Notes: a model not told the origin generated them from the sequence alone. A stretch of DNA of 49,982 nucleotides from Maribacter sp. (GCA_020629415.1 JAHDDL010000024.1:13974-63955); one strand, 5' to 3'. Shown: positions 25,940 to 34,202, counted from the first letter of the stretch. Numbers and translations are program-made.

Positions 25940-26593
25940 TTAGGCAAACTTTTCTTTGTAAAGGAATTTTCCAAAATCCAGAATATTCTCCAATGGCGTA
26001 TTATCAAATAAATCAAAAATTGTATTTACGGATTTTTCTATGGCCACATCTGTTTTTTCAAATGAAGCAGAGTCATCAGATTTCCAAAAATTCATTAAAA
26101 ACATTGTCTGTAGCCAAGCACCTTCAGAAAATATTTGTGGATTATGTTTTGTAATCTTCAGGTTTTTGTCGGCATTGCCATCATTGATCAAACCTTTGGC
26201 AAATTGTTTGACACTTTTTCTTAAACCTTTTAACTGTTCCAAATTTTTAAGCGGACTGCCCGCATTATCCATAACAAACAATACATAGCTCCTATTTAAG
26301 GTAAGCACCTCAAAAAAAGTATAAAAGAATGTAAGCATTTTATCCCTATTGGTAAATTCTTGGTACTCCGCATTTTTATGGATTACGTTTATCGTATTCT
26401 CGAAAAAAGTATCCCATATTCCCTTTTTTAGAGCATCAATAGAACCATAGTACAGATAAAAATCCGATTCTTCAATATTGTTCACTTTACAGAATTTATA
26501 GACCGTCTTTGGTAATTTTTCGTGCTCAAGCACATAGTCCATAAACATAGTAATGATTAAATCTTTTGTTACTTTTTTAGCTTTAGCAGACAT
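25940..26593 (-). CDS. TetR-family transcriptional regulator paired with the ABC1 kinase
   Basis: A 217-residue protein with a short N-terminal helix-turn-helix region (about 5-55: TKDLIITMFMDYVLEHEK..., FCKVNNIEESDFYLYYGSIDALKKGIWD, where the YYGS segment matches the usual YYHF position) and a helical ligand-type domain. The match to TetR is clear in form but divergent in the recognition helix. It is the first gene of a two-gene unit with the ABC1 kinase and may control that unit. Upstream lies a structured leader with a terminator at 26674-26699. Confidence 0.8.
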   Translation of the reverse strand: MSAKAKKVTKDLIITMFMDYVLEHEKLPKTVYKFCKVNNIEESDFYLYYGSIDALKKGIWDTFFENTINVIHKNAEYQEFTNRDKMLTFFYTFFEVLTLNRSYVLFVMDNAGSPLKNLEQLKGLRKSVKQFAKGLINDGNADKNLKITKHNPQIFSEGAWLQTMFLMNFWKSDDSASFEKTDVAIEKSVNTIFDLFDNTPLENILDFGKFLYKEKFA

Positions 26594-26667
26594 ATCTAAT
26601 TAATTTATTATAAGGTACAATGCAGATTTCACAGTTAGAAGTTTTTATGAAACATTAGCTTATATTT

Positions 26668-26699
26668 AATAAAAACGTGCTATCAGGTGATAGCACGTT
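26668..26699 (-). terminator. Leader terminator/attenuator upstream of the TetR gene
   Basis: A perfect 12-base palindromic arm pair (26674-26685 with 26688-26699, AACGTGCTATCA/TGATAGCACGTT) followed on the minus strand by TTTTATTAAAT. It lies 80 bases upstream of the TetR ATG and downstream of the leader frame. No T-tract follows on the plus strand, so it ends or attenuates minus-strand transcripts. Confidence 0.72.
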
Positions 26700-26735
26700 C
26701 CTAAACAACCTAACCAATAAATAATCAACATGTGA

Positions 26736-26771
26736 TTATGCTGTAAATTCTTTTTCATAGCAATTTCTCAT
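26736..26771 (-). CDS. Possible 11-residue leader peptide (MRNCYEKEFTA)
   Basis: An ATG-to-TAA frame of 12 codons. Its start codon is the last triplet of one arm (26769-26778) and its stop lies in the other arm (26731-26740) of a perfect 10-bp inverted repeat, TGTGATTATG/CATAATCACA; an inner 5-bp pair (AAATT/AATTT) extends the fold. With the -7 box at 26782-26789 the transcript would begin only a few bases before the ATG, so translation would be nearly leaderless. The terminator begins 37 bases after the stop. No run of one regulatory amino acid is present, so classic amino-acid attenuation is not indicated. It could equally be a small RNA with a chance frame. Confidence 0.35.
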   Translation of the reverse strand: MRNCYEKEFTA

Positions 26772-26781
26772 AATCACACTA

Positions 26782-26789
26782 CAAATATA
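26782..26789 (-). promoter_or_regulatory. Putative -7 promoter element of the leader/TetR/ABC1 unit
   Basis: Minus strand TATATTTG is an exact TAnnTTTG match. There is no TTG at the -33 distance; GTTAAAC lies roughly there. It is the only perfect -7 box upstream of the TetR gene. Confidence 0.5.
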
Positions 26790-26857
26790 CGTTATGTTTA
26801 ACTTTTTTAAATATAATTTAAACAAAAATATTTGTTAAACTTTCATAGGCTCATAAC

Positions 26858-26885
26858 TGTCAGTTTGTCACAATAACCTATTGTG
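26858..26885 (+). promoter_or_regulatory. TGTCA direct repeat and inverted repeat upstream of htpG
   Basis: TGTCA at 26858-26862 and again at 26866-26870 (8-base period), running straight into a perfect inverted repeat CACAATA-ACC-TATTGTG (26869-26885). It lies about 80 bases before the htpG ATG, and no TAnnTTTG box is seen for htpG. A stress-responsive operator or alternative-sigma promoter is inferred from placement; the binding protein is unknown. Confidence 0.45.
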
Positions 26886-26963
26886 GTATTTTTTTTGACC
26901 AATAGCAACGAACAATCATTATTAACAATGGCCGCGCTGACCGTGGCATAAAAAATATAAAAA

Positions 26964-28853
26964 ATGGCAACAGGTAAAATTAATGTGTCCGTAGACAACA
27001 TTTTTCCACTGATCAAGAAGTTTTTATACAGTGATCACGAAATTTTTCTAAGAGAGTTGATTTCGAATGCAACCGATGCAACTTTAAAAATGAAACATTT
27101 GACCACTATTGGCGAAGCTAAGGTTGAATACGGCAACCCTATTATTGAAGTTAAAGCGGACAAAGAAGGAAAGAAACTACATATCATTGACCAAGGTCTT
27201 GGTATGACAGAGGAGGAAGTTAAGAAGTATATTAATGAAGTAGCTTTTTCCGGTGCCGAAGAGTTTTTAAATAAATATGAGGATACTGCCAAGGATTCTG
27301 GTATAATAGGACATTTTGGACTTGGCTTTTACTCTGCATTTATGGTTGCCCATAAAGTAGAGATCATTACAAAAAGCTTTAAAGACGAACCAGCAGTTCA
27401 CTGGTCATGTGACGGTTCTCCTGAATTTATTATGGAGCCTGCCGACAAAGAGACACGTGGTACAGAAATTATACTTCATATTGCAGATGACTCTACCGAG
27501 TTTTTAGAAGATAATAGAATAAAAGAGCTGTTAAGCAAGTATAACAAGTTTATGCCTATTCCAATTAAATTTGGAATGAAAACAGAAACATTACCAAAAC
27601 CAGAAGGTGCAAAAGAAGAAGACCCGGCTCCTACTAAAGAAGTAGATAATATAATTAACAACCCTAATCCGGCCTGGACAAAACAACCAGCCGATTTAGA
27701 AGCAAAAGATTACCAGGAGTTTTACAGAGAATTGTACCCAATGCAATTTGAAGAGCCATTGTTTAATATTCACTTGAATGTTGACTATCCTTTTAACTTA
27801 ACGGGTATTCTGTACTTTCCAAAATTGACGAATGACCTCAATGTACAGAAAGACAAAATTCAGTTGTACCAAAATCAAGTTTTTGTAACAGATAATGTTG
27901 AAGGTATTGTTCCTGAATTTTTGACCATGCTACGTGGAGTCATAGATTCTCCAGATATTCCATTGAACGTTTCTCGTTCTTATTTACAGGCTGATGGCGC
28001 CGTTAAAAAAATATCTTCCTACATCACGAGAAAAGTTGCAGATAAGCTAAATTCCTTATTTAAAAACAATAGAGAAGATTTTGAGGCTAAATGGAACGAT
28101 ATTAAAATAGTTATTGAATACGGAATGCTTTCTGAAGATAAATTCTTTGACAAAGCGGACAAGTTTGCTCTATACCCAACTGTAGATGGTTCTTATTTTA
28201 CATTTGAAGAACTACAAGAGAAAATAAAAAATACACAGACGGATAAAGACGGGAAAACAGTTATTCTGTATGCATCTGACAAAGAAGCACAGCATAGTTA
28301 TATTGAAACTGCAAAAGCTAAAGGATATGAAGTACTGTTATTAGATTCGCCAATTATAGGTCATTTAATGCAAAAGCTAGAAGGTTCTAAAGAGAATATT
28401 TCTTTTGCCCGTGTAGATGCCGATCATATCGACAAATTGATCCAAAAGGAAGAAACTCAAATCTCTAAATTATCTGACGATGAAAAAGAGACTTTGAAAA
28501 AAGAATTGGAAGAAGCTATTACAGATAAAAGCTTTACGGTTCAGTTAGAAGCTATGGACAGTGATTCTTCTCCGTTCACTATTACGGAGCCTGAATTTAT
28601 GCGCCGTATGAAAGAAATGCAACAGACCGGCGGTGGCGGTGGTATGTTCGGTATGGGTGCCATGCCAGAAATGTATAACCTGATTGTAAACACAAACCAC
28701 CCATTGGTAAGTGAATTCTTAAACACGAAAACTGCGAAGAAAAAAGAGCGATTGATCAATCAGTCACTTGACTTGGCGAAGTTATCTAAAGGCTTACTTA
28801 AAGGTAAAGCTTTAACTGAGTTTATTAAGCGTAGTTACGAGATGGTGAAGTAA
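26964..28853 (+). CDS. htpG: Molecular chaperone HtpG (Hsp90)
   Basis: A 629-residue Hsp90 protein. The N-terminal GHKL ATPase domain shows FLRELISNATDA (ATP/Mg-binding Asn), IDQGLGMTEEEV, GHFGLGFYSAFMVA and RGTEIILHI. The middle domain contains the DSPDIPLNVSRSYLQ segment, and the C-terminal dimerisation domain has a Gly-rich insert (TGGGGGMFGMG) before MPEMYNLIVNTNHPL. HtpG is a cytosolic ATP-dependent chaperone. It is monocistronic: a distinctive repeat region lies upstream and a strong terminator follows. The length matches Bacteroidota homologs. Confidence 0.97.
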   Translation: MATGKINVSVDNIFPLIKKFLYSDHEIFLRELISNATDATLKMKHLTTIGEAKVEYGNPIIEVKADKEGKKLHIIDQGLGMTEEEVKKYINEVAFSGAEEFLNKYEDTAKDSGIIGHFGLGFYSAFMVAHKVEIITKSFKDEPAVHWSCDGSPEFIMEPADKETRGTEIILHIADDSTEFLEDNRIKELLSKYNKFMPIPIKFGMKTETLPKPEGAKEEDPAPTKEVDNIINNPNPAWTKQPADLEAKDYQEFYRELYPMQFEEPLFNIHLNVDYPFNLTGILYFPKLTNDLNVQKDKIQLYQNQVFVTDNVEGIVPEFLTMLRGVIDSPDIPLNVSRSYLQADGAVKKISSYITRKVADKLNSLFKNNREDFEAKWNDIKIVIEYGMLSEDKFFDKADKFALYPTVDGSYFTFEELQEKIKNTQTDKDGKTVILYASDKEAQHSYIETAKAKGYEVLLLDSPIIGHLMQKLEGSKENISFARVDADHIDKLIQKEETQISKLSDDEKETLKKELEEAITDKSFTVQLEAMDSDSSPFTITEPEFMRRMKEMQQTGGGGGMFGMGAMPEMYNLIVNTNHPLVSEFLNTKTAKKKERLINQSLDLAKLSKGLLKGKALTEFIKRSYEMVK

Positions 28854-28874
28854 CTTCCATTTCTTATAATCTTG

Positions 28875-28908
28875 AAAAAGCCACTACATTTTTTGTAGTG
28901 GCTTTTTT
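28875..28908 (+). terminator. Intrinsic terminator of htpG
   Basis: A 14-bp stem (28875-28888 with 28894-28907, core GCCACTACA/TGTAGTGGC) with a 5-base loop, ending in six T on the plus strand, 21 bases after the htpG stop. Confidence 0.9.
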
Positions 28909-28949
28909 GTTAAATGTTGTTATCTTTCAGTTGAGAAACCATTGACCAA

Positions 28950-30359
28950 ATGAAAAACGACTACCGTAGTAATCAATTTAAAAAACTACTGGATAACCTA
29001 CAGCAAGAAAGTTGGCAACTAGAACTTATTATCTCTGGGTTTGCCATTTATGGTTTAATAGCTGGTTATGATTCTATAGATTTAGAATTATTAAAAGCTG
29101 TTCAAAAAGAGGAAGGTTTTACTAGTTTCATGTTAAGCACACTTTTAACCAGCATGCTAATTTTAATAATAATATTGTTAACCCATGTAGTCATTAGAGG
29201 CTTATGGATTGGCGCTAGAGGATTACGCTATGTATCTGGAGATATCGATTATAGAAATTTAAACTACTCTGAAAAATTCACCTCCTTCCTAAAAAACAAA
29301 GTAGGTGCATTTGACCATTATATTTCTAGGCTTGAGAATATTTGCAGCACCTTATTTGCGTTAGCTTTCTTAATGATTTTCTATTTAATTTCATTCTTTA
29401 TGGTCATAGGTGTTTTGGCTGTGAGTATAAATTATCTTGAAATAATCAAATCTAATTCTGAAACGTTTTATGAATTTATAAAAGGTTGTTTCATTTTTAT
29501 TTACGTATTCAGTATTCTATTATTATTGATTGATTTTTTAGGCGCTGGTATTTTAAAGAAGTACAAATGGACATCAATAATATACTATCCAATTTATAGG
29601 ATATTTAGCTACATTACACTTTCGTTTTTATACAGACCTTTAGTATATAATTTCTTAGATCAGAAAAAAGCTCGATGGATTGGTATATTAATAATACCCG
29701 TTTATTTTATTGTTTCATTATTTTCTTCCGGTTTTGGAACATTACGATCTAACTACCTTGATCATGAACAAAATACTTCACAACAATTTACAGGTAAAGA
29801 AAACTACGAAGACCAATTATCAGAAGATACCGATATGGTGAACTTTGCCTCTATACCCTCTAAAATTATAGAAAAATCCTATTTACCGGTATTTATAAGC
29901 TATACTAATTATATGGAAGATGCTGTTTTTAAAAATGATTCTACACTTTTACCCGAAGAAGATGAAAGAGGCTTTGGCTTTCATTTAACTAACATGCAGT
30001 CGGCTTCAGGTTTAGTTAATTTTCATGTAACACCAATTGACAATCTTGAAAATCAATCCAAATATTTAAAGGTATTCGATTCTATTTTTGAACTTCAAAT
30101 AGACTCGAAAAAACAAGTTTCTATTTTCAATTTGACTAAAAACAAACAAGAACAATTTGGTTTTGAAACGATTTTAGATATTGAAGAATTATCAAGAGGA
30201 AAACATTTTTTAAGGATACTTGGACCTGACGAGAAGGAAAAAGGAATTTTTGAAAAAGATACCTTAATTACCATACCCTTCTGGTACTTCCCAGAAAACA
30301 GCACAACGTCAATTAACCAACATAGCATTGTATTACGAGACAGCGTGACAACCAACTAA
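28950..30359 (+). CDS. Unrecognised membrane protein with C-terminal extracytoplasmic domain
   Basis: A 469-residue protein that I do not recognise. The first half has about six hydrophobic segments (near 27-40, 60-82, 130-158, 178-200, 212-228 and 242-258). After the last span (IGILIIPVYFIVSLFSSGFG) comes a soluble region of about 200 residues rich in acidic and aromatic residues, probably facing the periplasm, with no catalytic motif visible. The N terminus (RSNQFKKLLDNLQQESWQLELIISGFA) is amphipathic. It follows the htpG terminator by about 40 bases and has no operon partner; the MOSC gene is 163 bases on. A sensor, transporter subunit or envelope scaffold are all possible. Confidence 0.7.
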   Translation: MKNDYRSNQFKKLLDNLQQESWQLELIISGFAIYGLIAGYDSIDLELLKAVQKEEGFTSFMLSTLLTSMLILIIILLTHVVIRGLWIGARGLRYVSGDIDYRNLNYSEKFTSFLKNKVGAFDHYISRLENICSTLFALAFLMIFYLISFFMVIGVLAVSINYLEIIKSNSETFYEFIKGCFIFIYVFSILLLLIDFLGAGILKKYKWTSIIYYPIYRIFSYITLSFLYRPLVYNFLDQKKARWIGILIIPVYFIVSLFSSGFGTLRSNYLDHEQNTSQQFTGKENYEDQLSEDTDMVNFASIPSKIIEKSYLPVFISYTNYMEDAVFKNDSTLLPEEDERGFGFHLTNMQSASGLVNFHVTPIDNLENQSKYLKVFDSIFELQIDSKKQVSIFNLTKNKQEQFGFETILDIEELSRGKHFLRILGPDEKEKGIFEKDTLITIPFWYFPENSTTSINQHSIVLRDSVTTN

Positions 30360-30522
30360 GACACAAAAGCTAACTACTGAATTTAGAAATAAGCAACAAA
30401 CAGACGAAAAAATCATAGGTTACTAATAAATACCCTACGTTTTTAACCGATTTAATACCCGTTTGGTCAACTTTAAGTAAACCTTTTATCATAAATACTA
30501 GTGCTTTTTTTATCTTCACCAC

Positions 30523-31158
30523 ATGAAGGTGATTTCAACGAACATAGGAGATGCAGTAACTTTTGAATGGAACGGATTTACCGAGCAAACCGGTATCTTC
30601 AAATACCCAACTTCTAAGGCCTTATTTCTCACTAAAAATGATGTCAAAAATGACACTGTTATAGACCGTGTGCATCATGGCGGCGTACATAAAGCATGTT
30701 ATCTCTTTTCTGCCGATTACTATGATTATTGGAAACAACTTTACCCTGAACTAGAATGGGATTGGGGCATGTTCGGTGAAAACTTAACCGTTGAAGGTCT
30801 TGATGAATCTAAAATACGTGTTGGCGATATATACAAAATAGGAAATGCCTTAGTACAAGTATCACAACCGCGAGAGCCTTGCTATAAACTAGGTATTCGC
30901 TTTGGCACACAAAAAATTTTAAAAGAATTTATTACACATAATCACCCTGGCACCTACGTAAAAATTCTAGAAGAAGGTCTTGTATCGGCCGGAGATGAAT
31001 TTATACTAGTAGAACAATCTAGAAATACATTTACCACACAACAATTTTATGAATTGATTTTTGCAAAAGAAAAATCTAAAGATTTGCTAGAACTTTTCAT
31101 GAGCAATGAAGCTGTACCACAATATAAAAAGGACAGGTTCAAGAAATACCTATCATAA
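30523..31158 (+). CDS. MOSC domain-containing protein (YiiM-like)
   Basis: A 211-residue single MOSC-domain protein: VIDRVHHGGVHKACYLF near residues 47-62, GMFGENLTVEGL near 82-93, IGNALVQVSQPREPC with the conserved Cys120, and a C-terminal three-helix tail. MOSC proteins bind sulfur carried on a cysteine, or the molybdenum cofactor; YiiM relatives reduce N-hydroxylated base analogues. The start ATG at 30523 follows a short AT-rich gap. The next gene begins 16 bases after its stop and may be cotranscribed. Confidence 0.9.
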   Translation: MKVISTNIGDAVTFEWNGFTEQTGIFKYPTSKALFLTKNDVKNDTVIDRVHHGGVHKACYLFSADYYDYWKQLYPELEWDWGMFGENLTVEGLDESKIRVGDIYKIGNALVQVSQPREPCYKLGIRFGTQKILKEFITHNHPGTYVKILEEGLVSAGDEFILVEQSRNTFTTQQFYELIFAKEKSKDLLELFMSNEAVPQYKKDRFKKYLS

Positions 31159-31174
31159 TTTTAATACACAAGTA

Positions 31175-32968
31175 ATGAAAAATATTATTATAGCATTTGC
31201 CCTCATCCTTGGGCTTAAAACTCAAGCGCAATTAAGAACAAACGGGGAAGTTTCTTCTAACCCTACTATGCACAATATTGGTTTCATGACCCTATTGGCG
31301 CATTATTATGATGACGGATTAAAACTGAATCCGTTGAACGCCACTTTTCAAGGAGATAACAGATACAACGACACACTACCAAATTTTCTATCTGATAGTT
31401 ACAAGAAAGAACTGGTCAACTACTATCAAACTTATTTGGAAAAAGCGGAGAAATTTGACGACGCCCAACTTTCTGAAAGTGAACTGATGTCCAAATCTAT
31501 TCTAAAATGGGAATGCAAAGTAAATTTAGAAGGTCTAGCTTTTGAGCAATATACTCCAATAGACCAAATGTGGTCCATGAATTTAATGATGGGGCAATTA
31601 GCCGGTGGTTCTAGCGCCCAACCCTTTAAAACTACGAAAGACTATGAAAATTGGAGCAAGCGTCTAGAAGATTATGAGGTTTGGTTGCAATCCGCAAAAT
31701 CTAAAATGCAAGCAGGTATTAAAGCTAAAACCGTATTGCCTAAATCTCTTATTAAAAAAGTTTTACCACAACTTGCAAGTGTAGCAAATACCAGTCTTGA
31801 AGACAACCTCTTCTATACCCCTATTAAAAACTTTCCTGCAGATTTTCCAGAAGCCGACAAACAAAGGCTGACCGAAATTTACACGGCTGTTATCACCAAT
31901 AAAATAATACCGGCATACAAAGAATTGCATGATTTTATGGCAGCGGAATATTTAAAGGCCGGTAGAGAAAGTAGTGGTATACAAGGTATCCCAAATGGTG
32001 ACGCATATTATGCACATCAGATAAAGTTATATACCACAACAAATATGACGGCTTCAGAAATTCATGAAATAGGATTAAAGGAAGTGGCTAGAATTAGTGC
32101 TGAAATGGAAGCTGTTAAAAAACAAGTTGGTTTCAAAGGTGACCTTAAAGCATTTTTCAATGAGGTACGCAACAAAAAAGAGTTAATGCCCTTTAAGGAT
32201 CCGCAAGAGGTTATTGCCAATTTTAATGATATTCACAAGAGAATGATGCCCAAGGTAAATGCTTTATTTAGCAAACAGCCTAAAACTCCTTTTGAGGTTA
32301 GACGTACAGAGGCTTTTAGGGAAGCTTCCGCCAGTGCAGAATACAACCCCGGTTCTTTAGATGGTACCAGACCCGGTATTTTCTATGTTCCTATTCCAGA
32401 TGTTACTTCTTACAACACGTATTCAGATGAAGATTTATTCTTGCACGAGGCTATACCAGGCCACCACTTTCAAATTTCACTGACACAAGAAAATGAAAAT
32501 CTACCACAATTTAGAAAAACACTTTGGTATAGTGCCTACGGAGAAGGTTGGGCTTTATATACTGAATCTTTAGGTAAAGAATTAGGTCTATATACAGATC
32601 CATATCAATATTTTGGTATGCTTGGAGCGGAAATGCACCGTGCAGTTCGCTTGGTGGTTGATACAGGGTTGCATTCAAAAGGGTGGTCTAGAGAAAAGGC
32701 TATTCAATATTCCTTAGATAACGAAGCAGAATCCGAAGCTAGTATTACTTCTGAAATTGAACGATATATGGCGAATCCTGGTCAGGCTTTATCCTATAAA
32801 ATAGGGCAACTTAAAATCATGGAACTTCGTGCTAAAGCAGAAGCTAACCTTGGTAAAGATTTTGATATTAAGGTATTTCACGAAAAAGTGTTAGAAGTTG
32901 GTTGTGTACCGTTAGCGCTACTTGAAGAAAAAATAATGAAATGGATTTCGGCAAATACCAAAGCTTAA
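31175..32968 (+). CDS. DUF885 family secreted metallopeptidase-like protein
   Basis: Start set at the ATG at 31175, which gives a signal peptide (MKNIIIAFALILGLKTQAQ) and follows the MOSC gene by 16 bases; a longer frame to 31106 would overlap that gene. The 597-residue protein has the DUF885 hallmark HEAIPGHH (424-431), resembling a zinc HExxx(G)H site, plus the downstream YGEGWALYTESLG box that supplies a further acidic ligand in gluzincin-like peptidases. Helical throughout, and periplasmic or surface-exposed. Family members are annotated as peptidases, mostly without a proven substrate. Confidence 0.88.
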   Translation: MKNIIIAFALILGLKTQAQLRTNGEVSSNPTMHNIGFMTLLAHYYDDGLKLNPLNATFQGDNRYNDTLPNFLSDSYKKELVNYYQTYLEKAEKFDDAQLSESELMSKSILKWECKVNLEGLAFEQYTPIDQMWSMNLMMGQLAGGSSAQPFKTTKDYENWSKRLEDYEVWLQSAKSKMQAGIKAKTVLPKSLIKKVLPQLASVANTSLEDNLFYTPIKNFPADFPEADKQRLTEIYTAVITNKIIPAYKELHDFMAAEYLKAGRESSGIQGIPNGDAYYAHQIKLYTTTNMTASEIHEIGLKEVARISAEMEAVKKQVGFKGDLKAFFNEVRNKKELMPFKDPQEVIANFNDIHKRMMPKVNALFSKQPKTPFEVRRTEAFREASASAEYNPGSLDGTRPGIFYVPIPDVTSYNTYSDEDLFLHEAIPGHHFQISLTQENENLPQFRKTLWYSAYGEGWALYTESLGKELGLYTDPYQYFGMLGAEMHRAVRLVVDTGLHSKGWSREKAIQYSLDNEAESEASITSEIERYMANPGQALSYKIGQLKIMELRAKAEANLGKDFDIKVFHEKVLEVGCVPLALLEEKIMKWISANTKA

Positions 32969-32991
32969 AATTCTAATCTTTTAAATTATCT

Positions 32992-33351
32992 ATGATCTAC
33001 CCTTGGCACTTATATCTAATGGGCGCAATCTATATTTTTGCGGGCATTATGCATTTTATAAAACCGAAGGTCTACCTTAGAATTATGCCACGCTACCTAC
33101 CTGCCCATAAAGCTCTGGTTCTATTAAGCGGTGTGGTAGAGATTTTATTAGGTATCGGTCTATTTTTTAAAGAGACCAAAAACCTTTCCATTTATGGCAT
33201 TATAGCAATGCTTGCCGTATTCTTATTAGTGCACTTTTATATGTTATCAAGTGACAAAGCAAGTGCAGGTTTTCCTAAGTGGTTACTTTTATTAAGATTG
33301 CCAATACAATTTGCTTTAATGTATTGGGCTTTTATGTACTTGAACTTATAG
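32992..33351 (+). CDS. DoxX-like small integral membrane protein
   Basis: A 119-residue protein with four hydrophobic segments: YLMGAIYIFAGIMHFIKP (with the conserved G-x-x-H of the DoxX/DoxD-like fold), LVLLSGVVEILLGIGLFF, IYGIIAMLAVFLLVHFYML and a last one ending FALMYWAFMYL. This matches short DoxX-family proteins, whose functions are diverse and mostly undefined. It starts 23 bases after the DUF885 stop, so it may be cotranscribed. Inner membrane. Confidence 0.8.
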   Translation: MIYPWHLYLMGAIYIFAGIMHFIKPKVYLRIMPRYLPAHKALVLLSGVVEILLGIGLFFKETKNLSIYGIIAMLAVFLLVHFYMLSSDKASAGFPKWLLLLRLPIQFALMYWAFMYLNL

Positions 33352-33380
33352 CAAAAAAAAAGGGGACGCTCCCGTCCCCT
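33351..33380 (-). terminator. Terminator of the two-repeat secreted protein gene
   Basis: An 8-bp GC-rich stem (33361-33368 with 33373-33380, AGGGGACG/CGTCCCCT) with a 4-base loop, followed on the minus strand by eight or more T. It also lies just after the DoxX-like stop and may stop plus-strand transcription weakly. A short tandem CTTAAATCAA repeat (33382-33401) sits between it and the minus-strand gene. Confidence 0.8.
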
Positions 33381-33402
33381 TCTTAAATCAACTTAAATCA
33401 AC

Positions 33403-33987
33403 TTAATTAACAACAAACTCTTCAGTATATGTCTTACCTGCTGACTTCACCGTTACAGTGTAAGTACCAGGGAAAGCATCTGTGAAATTGAATGCTTTCT
33501 CAACAATCAACTCATCTGCTACTTCTTGTGTAAATACTGTTCTACTTTCTGTATCGTAAATCTTGATAGACATGTCCGCTCTATCTAAGTTTAAATAGTT
33601 CATGAAGATCATGTTATCGGTCTTTCTAAAGAAAGGCTTGATTTCTTCATCAGATTCTACGATTTTCACATTATCGTTATCTAAAACAATTGTATATGAA
33701 TATTCTGTCATATTATCATCGGCAGATAAGAAGTATACTCCATCTGTCAAATCTTTAAGATTTAATTTCTTGCTAAACTGACCTTCGGTCATTTTTTCTG
33801 AATAAATAACATTTAAATCAGAATCCATTAACTTAACCTGAACACCCTTAGTAGATGCATTCATAGTTAAAACCACACTCTTGGCTTTACCTGCAGATAA
33901 TAGGTTTAATTTCGGCTCTCTTGCCATGCCTGCTACTGTAGCGAACATAAAGGCAACAACTGTTGTGAATTTTACTAGGTTTTTCAT
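33403..33987 (-). CDS. Secreted protein with two tandem beta-sandwich repeats
   Basis: A 194-residue protein with a signal peptide (MKNLVKFTTVVAFMFATVAGMA). The remainder is two similar halves: VQVKLMDSDLNVIY...LKDLTDGVYFLSAD...YTIVLD (about 50-103) and MSIKIYDTESRTVF...FTDAFPGTYTVTVK...EEFVVN (about 139-194). Each half resembles the strand pattern of a type IX secretion C-terminal (Por-type) domain, so the last half may be a sorting tail or simply a second Ig-like domain. The function is unknown. It is divergent from the AraC regulator gene, which may control it. Confidence 0.72.
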   Translation of the reverse strand: MKNLVKFTTVVAFMFATVAGMAREPKLNLLSAGKAKSVVLTMNASTKGVQVKLMDSDLNVIYSEKMTEGQFSKKLNLKDLTDGVYFLSADDNMTEYSYTIVLDNDNVKIVESDEEIKPFFRKTDNMIFMNYLNLDRADMSIKIYDTESRTVFTQEVADELIVEKAFNFTDAFPGTYTVTVKSAGKTYTEEFVVN

Positions 33988-34025
33988 AATATAAATTATT
34001 TAAGGGTTAATGATAATTTACACTA

Positions 34026-34033
34026 CAAACATA
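34026..34033 (-). promoter_or_regulatory. Putative -7 element of the two-repeat secreted protein gene
   Basis: Minus strand TATGTTTG, exact TAnnTTTG, 38 bases upstream of the ATG; no clear -33 TTG. Confidence 0.45.
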
Positions 34034-34141
34034 CAGCCGTTGTAAAGCTCTTACTACATCATATTTTCCCAATTTATGTGCTATTTTAACCACCTTACAT
34101 ATCCATTATTACCCTATGGTTAAGATTCCACATATTTTGGT

Positions 34142-34149
34142 TAATTTTG
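34142..34149 (+). promoter_or_regulatory. Putative -7 element of the AraC regulator gene
   Basis: TAATTTTG, exact TAnnTTTG, 53 bases before the ATG at 34203, in the 215-base divergent gap shared with the secreted protein gene. Confidence 0.4.
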
Positions 34150-34202
34150 TAAAGAACATAGAAATTAGAAGGTTTAATTTTATAGTATAATCCCCTAACG
34201 TC

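Larger units (their letters stand above)
26594..26963. promoter_or_regulatory. Divergent control region between the TetR/ABC1 pair and htpG
   Basis: 370 bases without a conventional gene. From the TetR side outward it holds a strong minus-strand terminator (26674-26699), an 11-codon open frame inside a 10-bp inverted repeat (26731-26778), a perfect minus-strand -7 box (26782-26789), an AT-rich block, and toward htpG a TGTCA direct repeat with an adjoining 7-bp inverted repeat (26858-26885). The pieces are listed separately. Confidence 0.6.
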
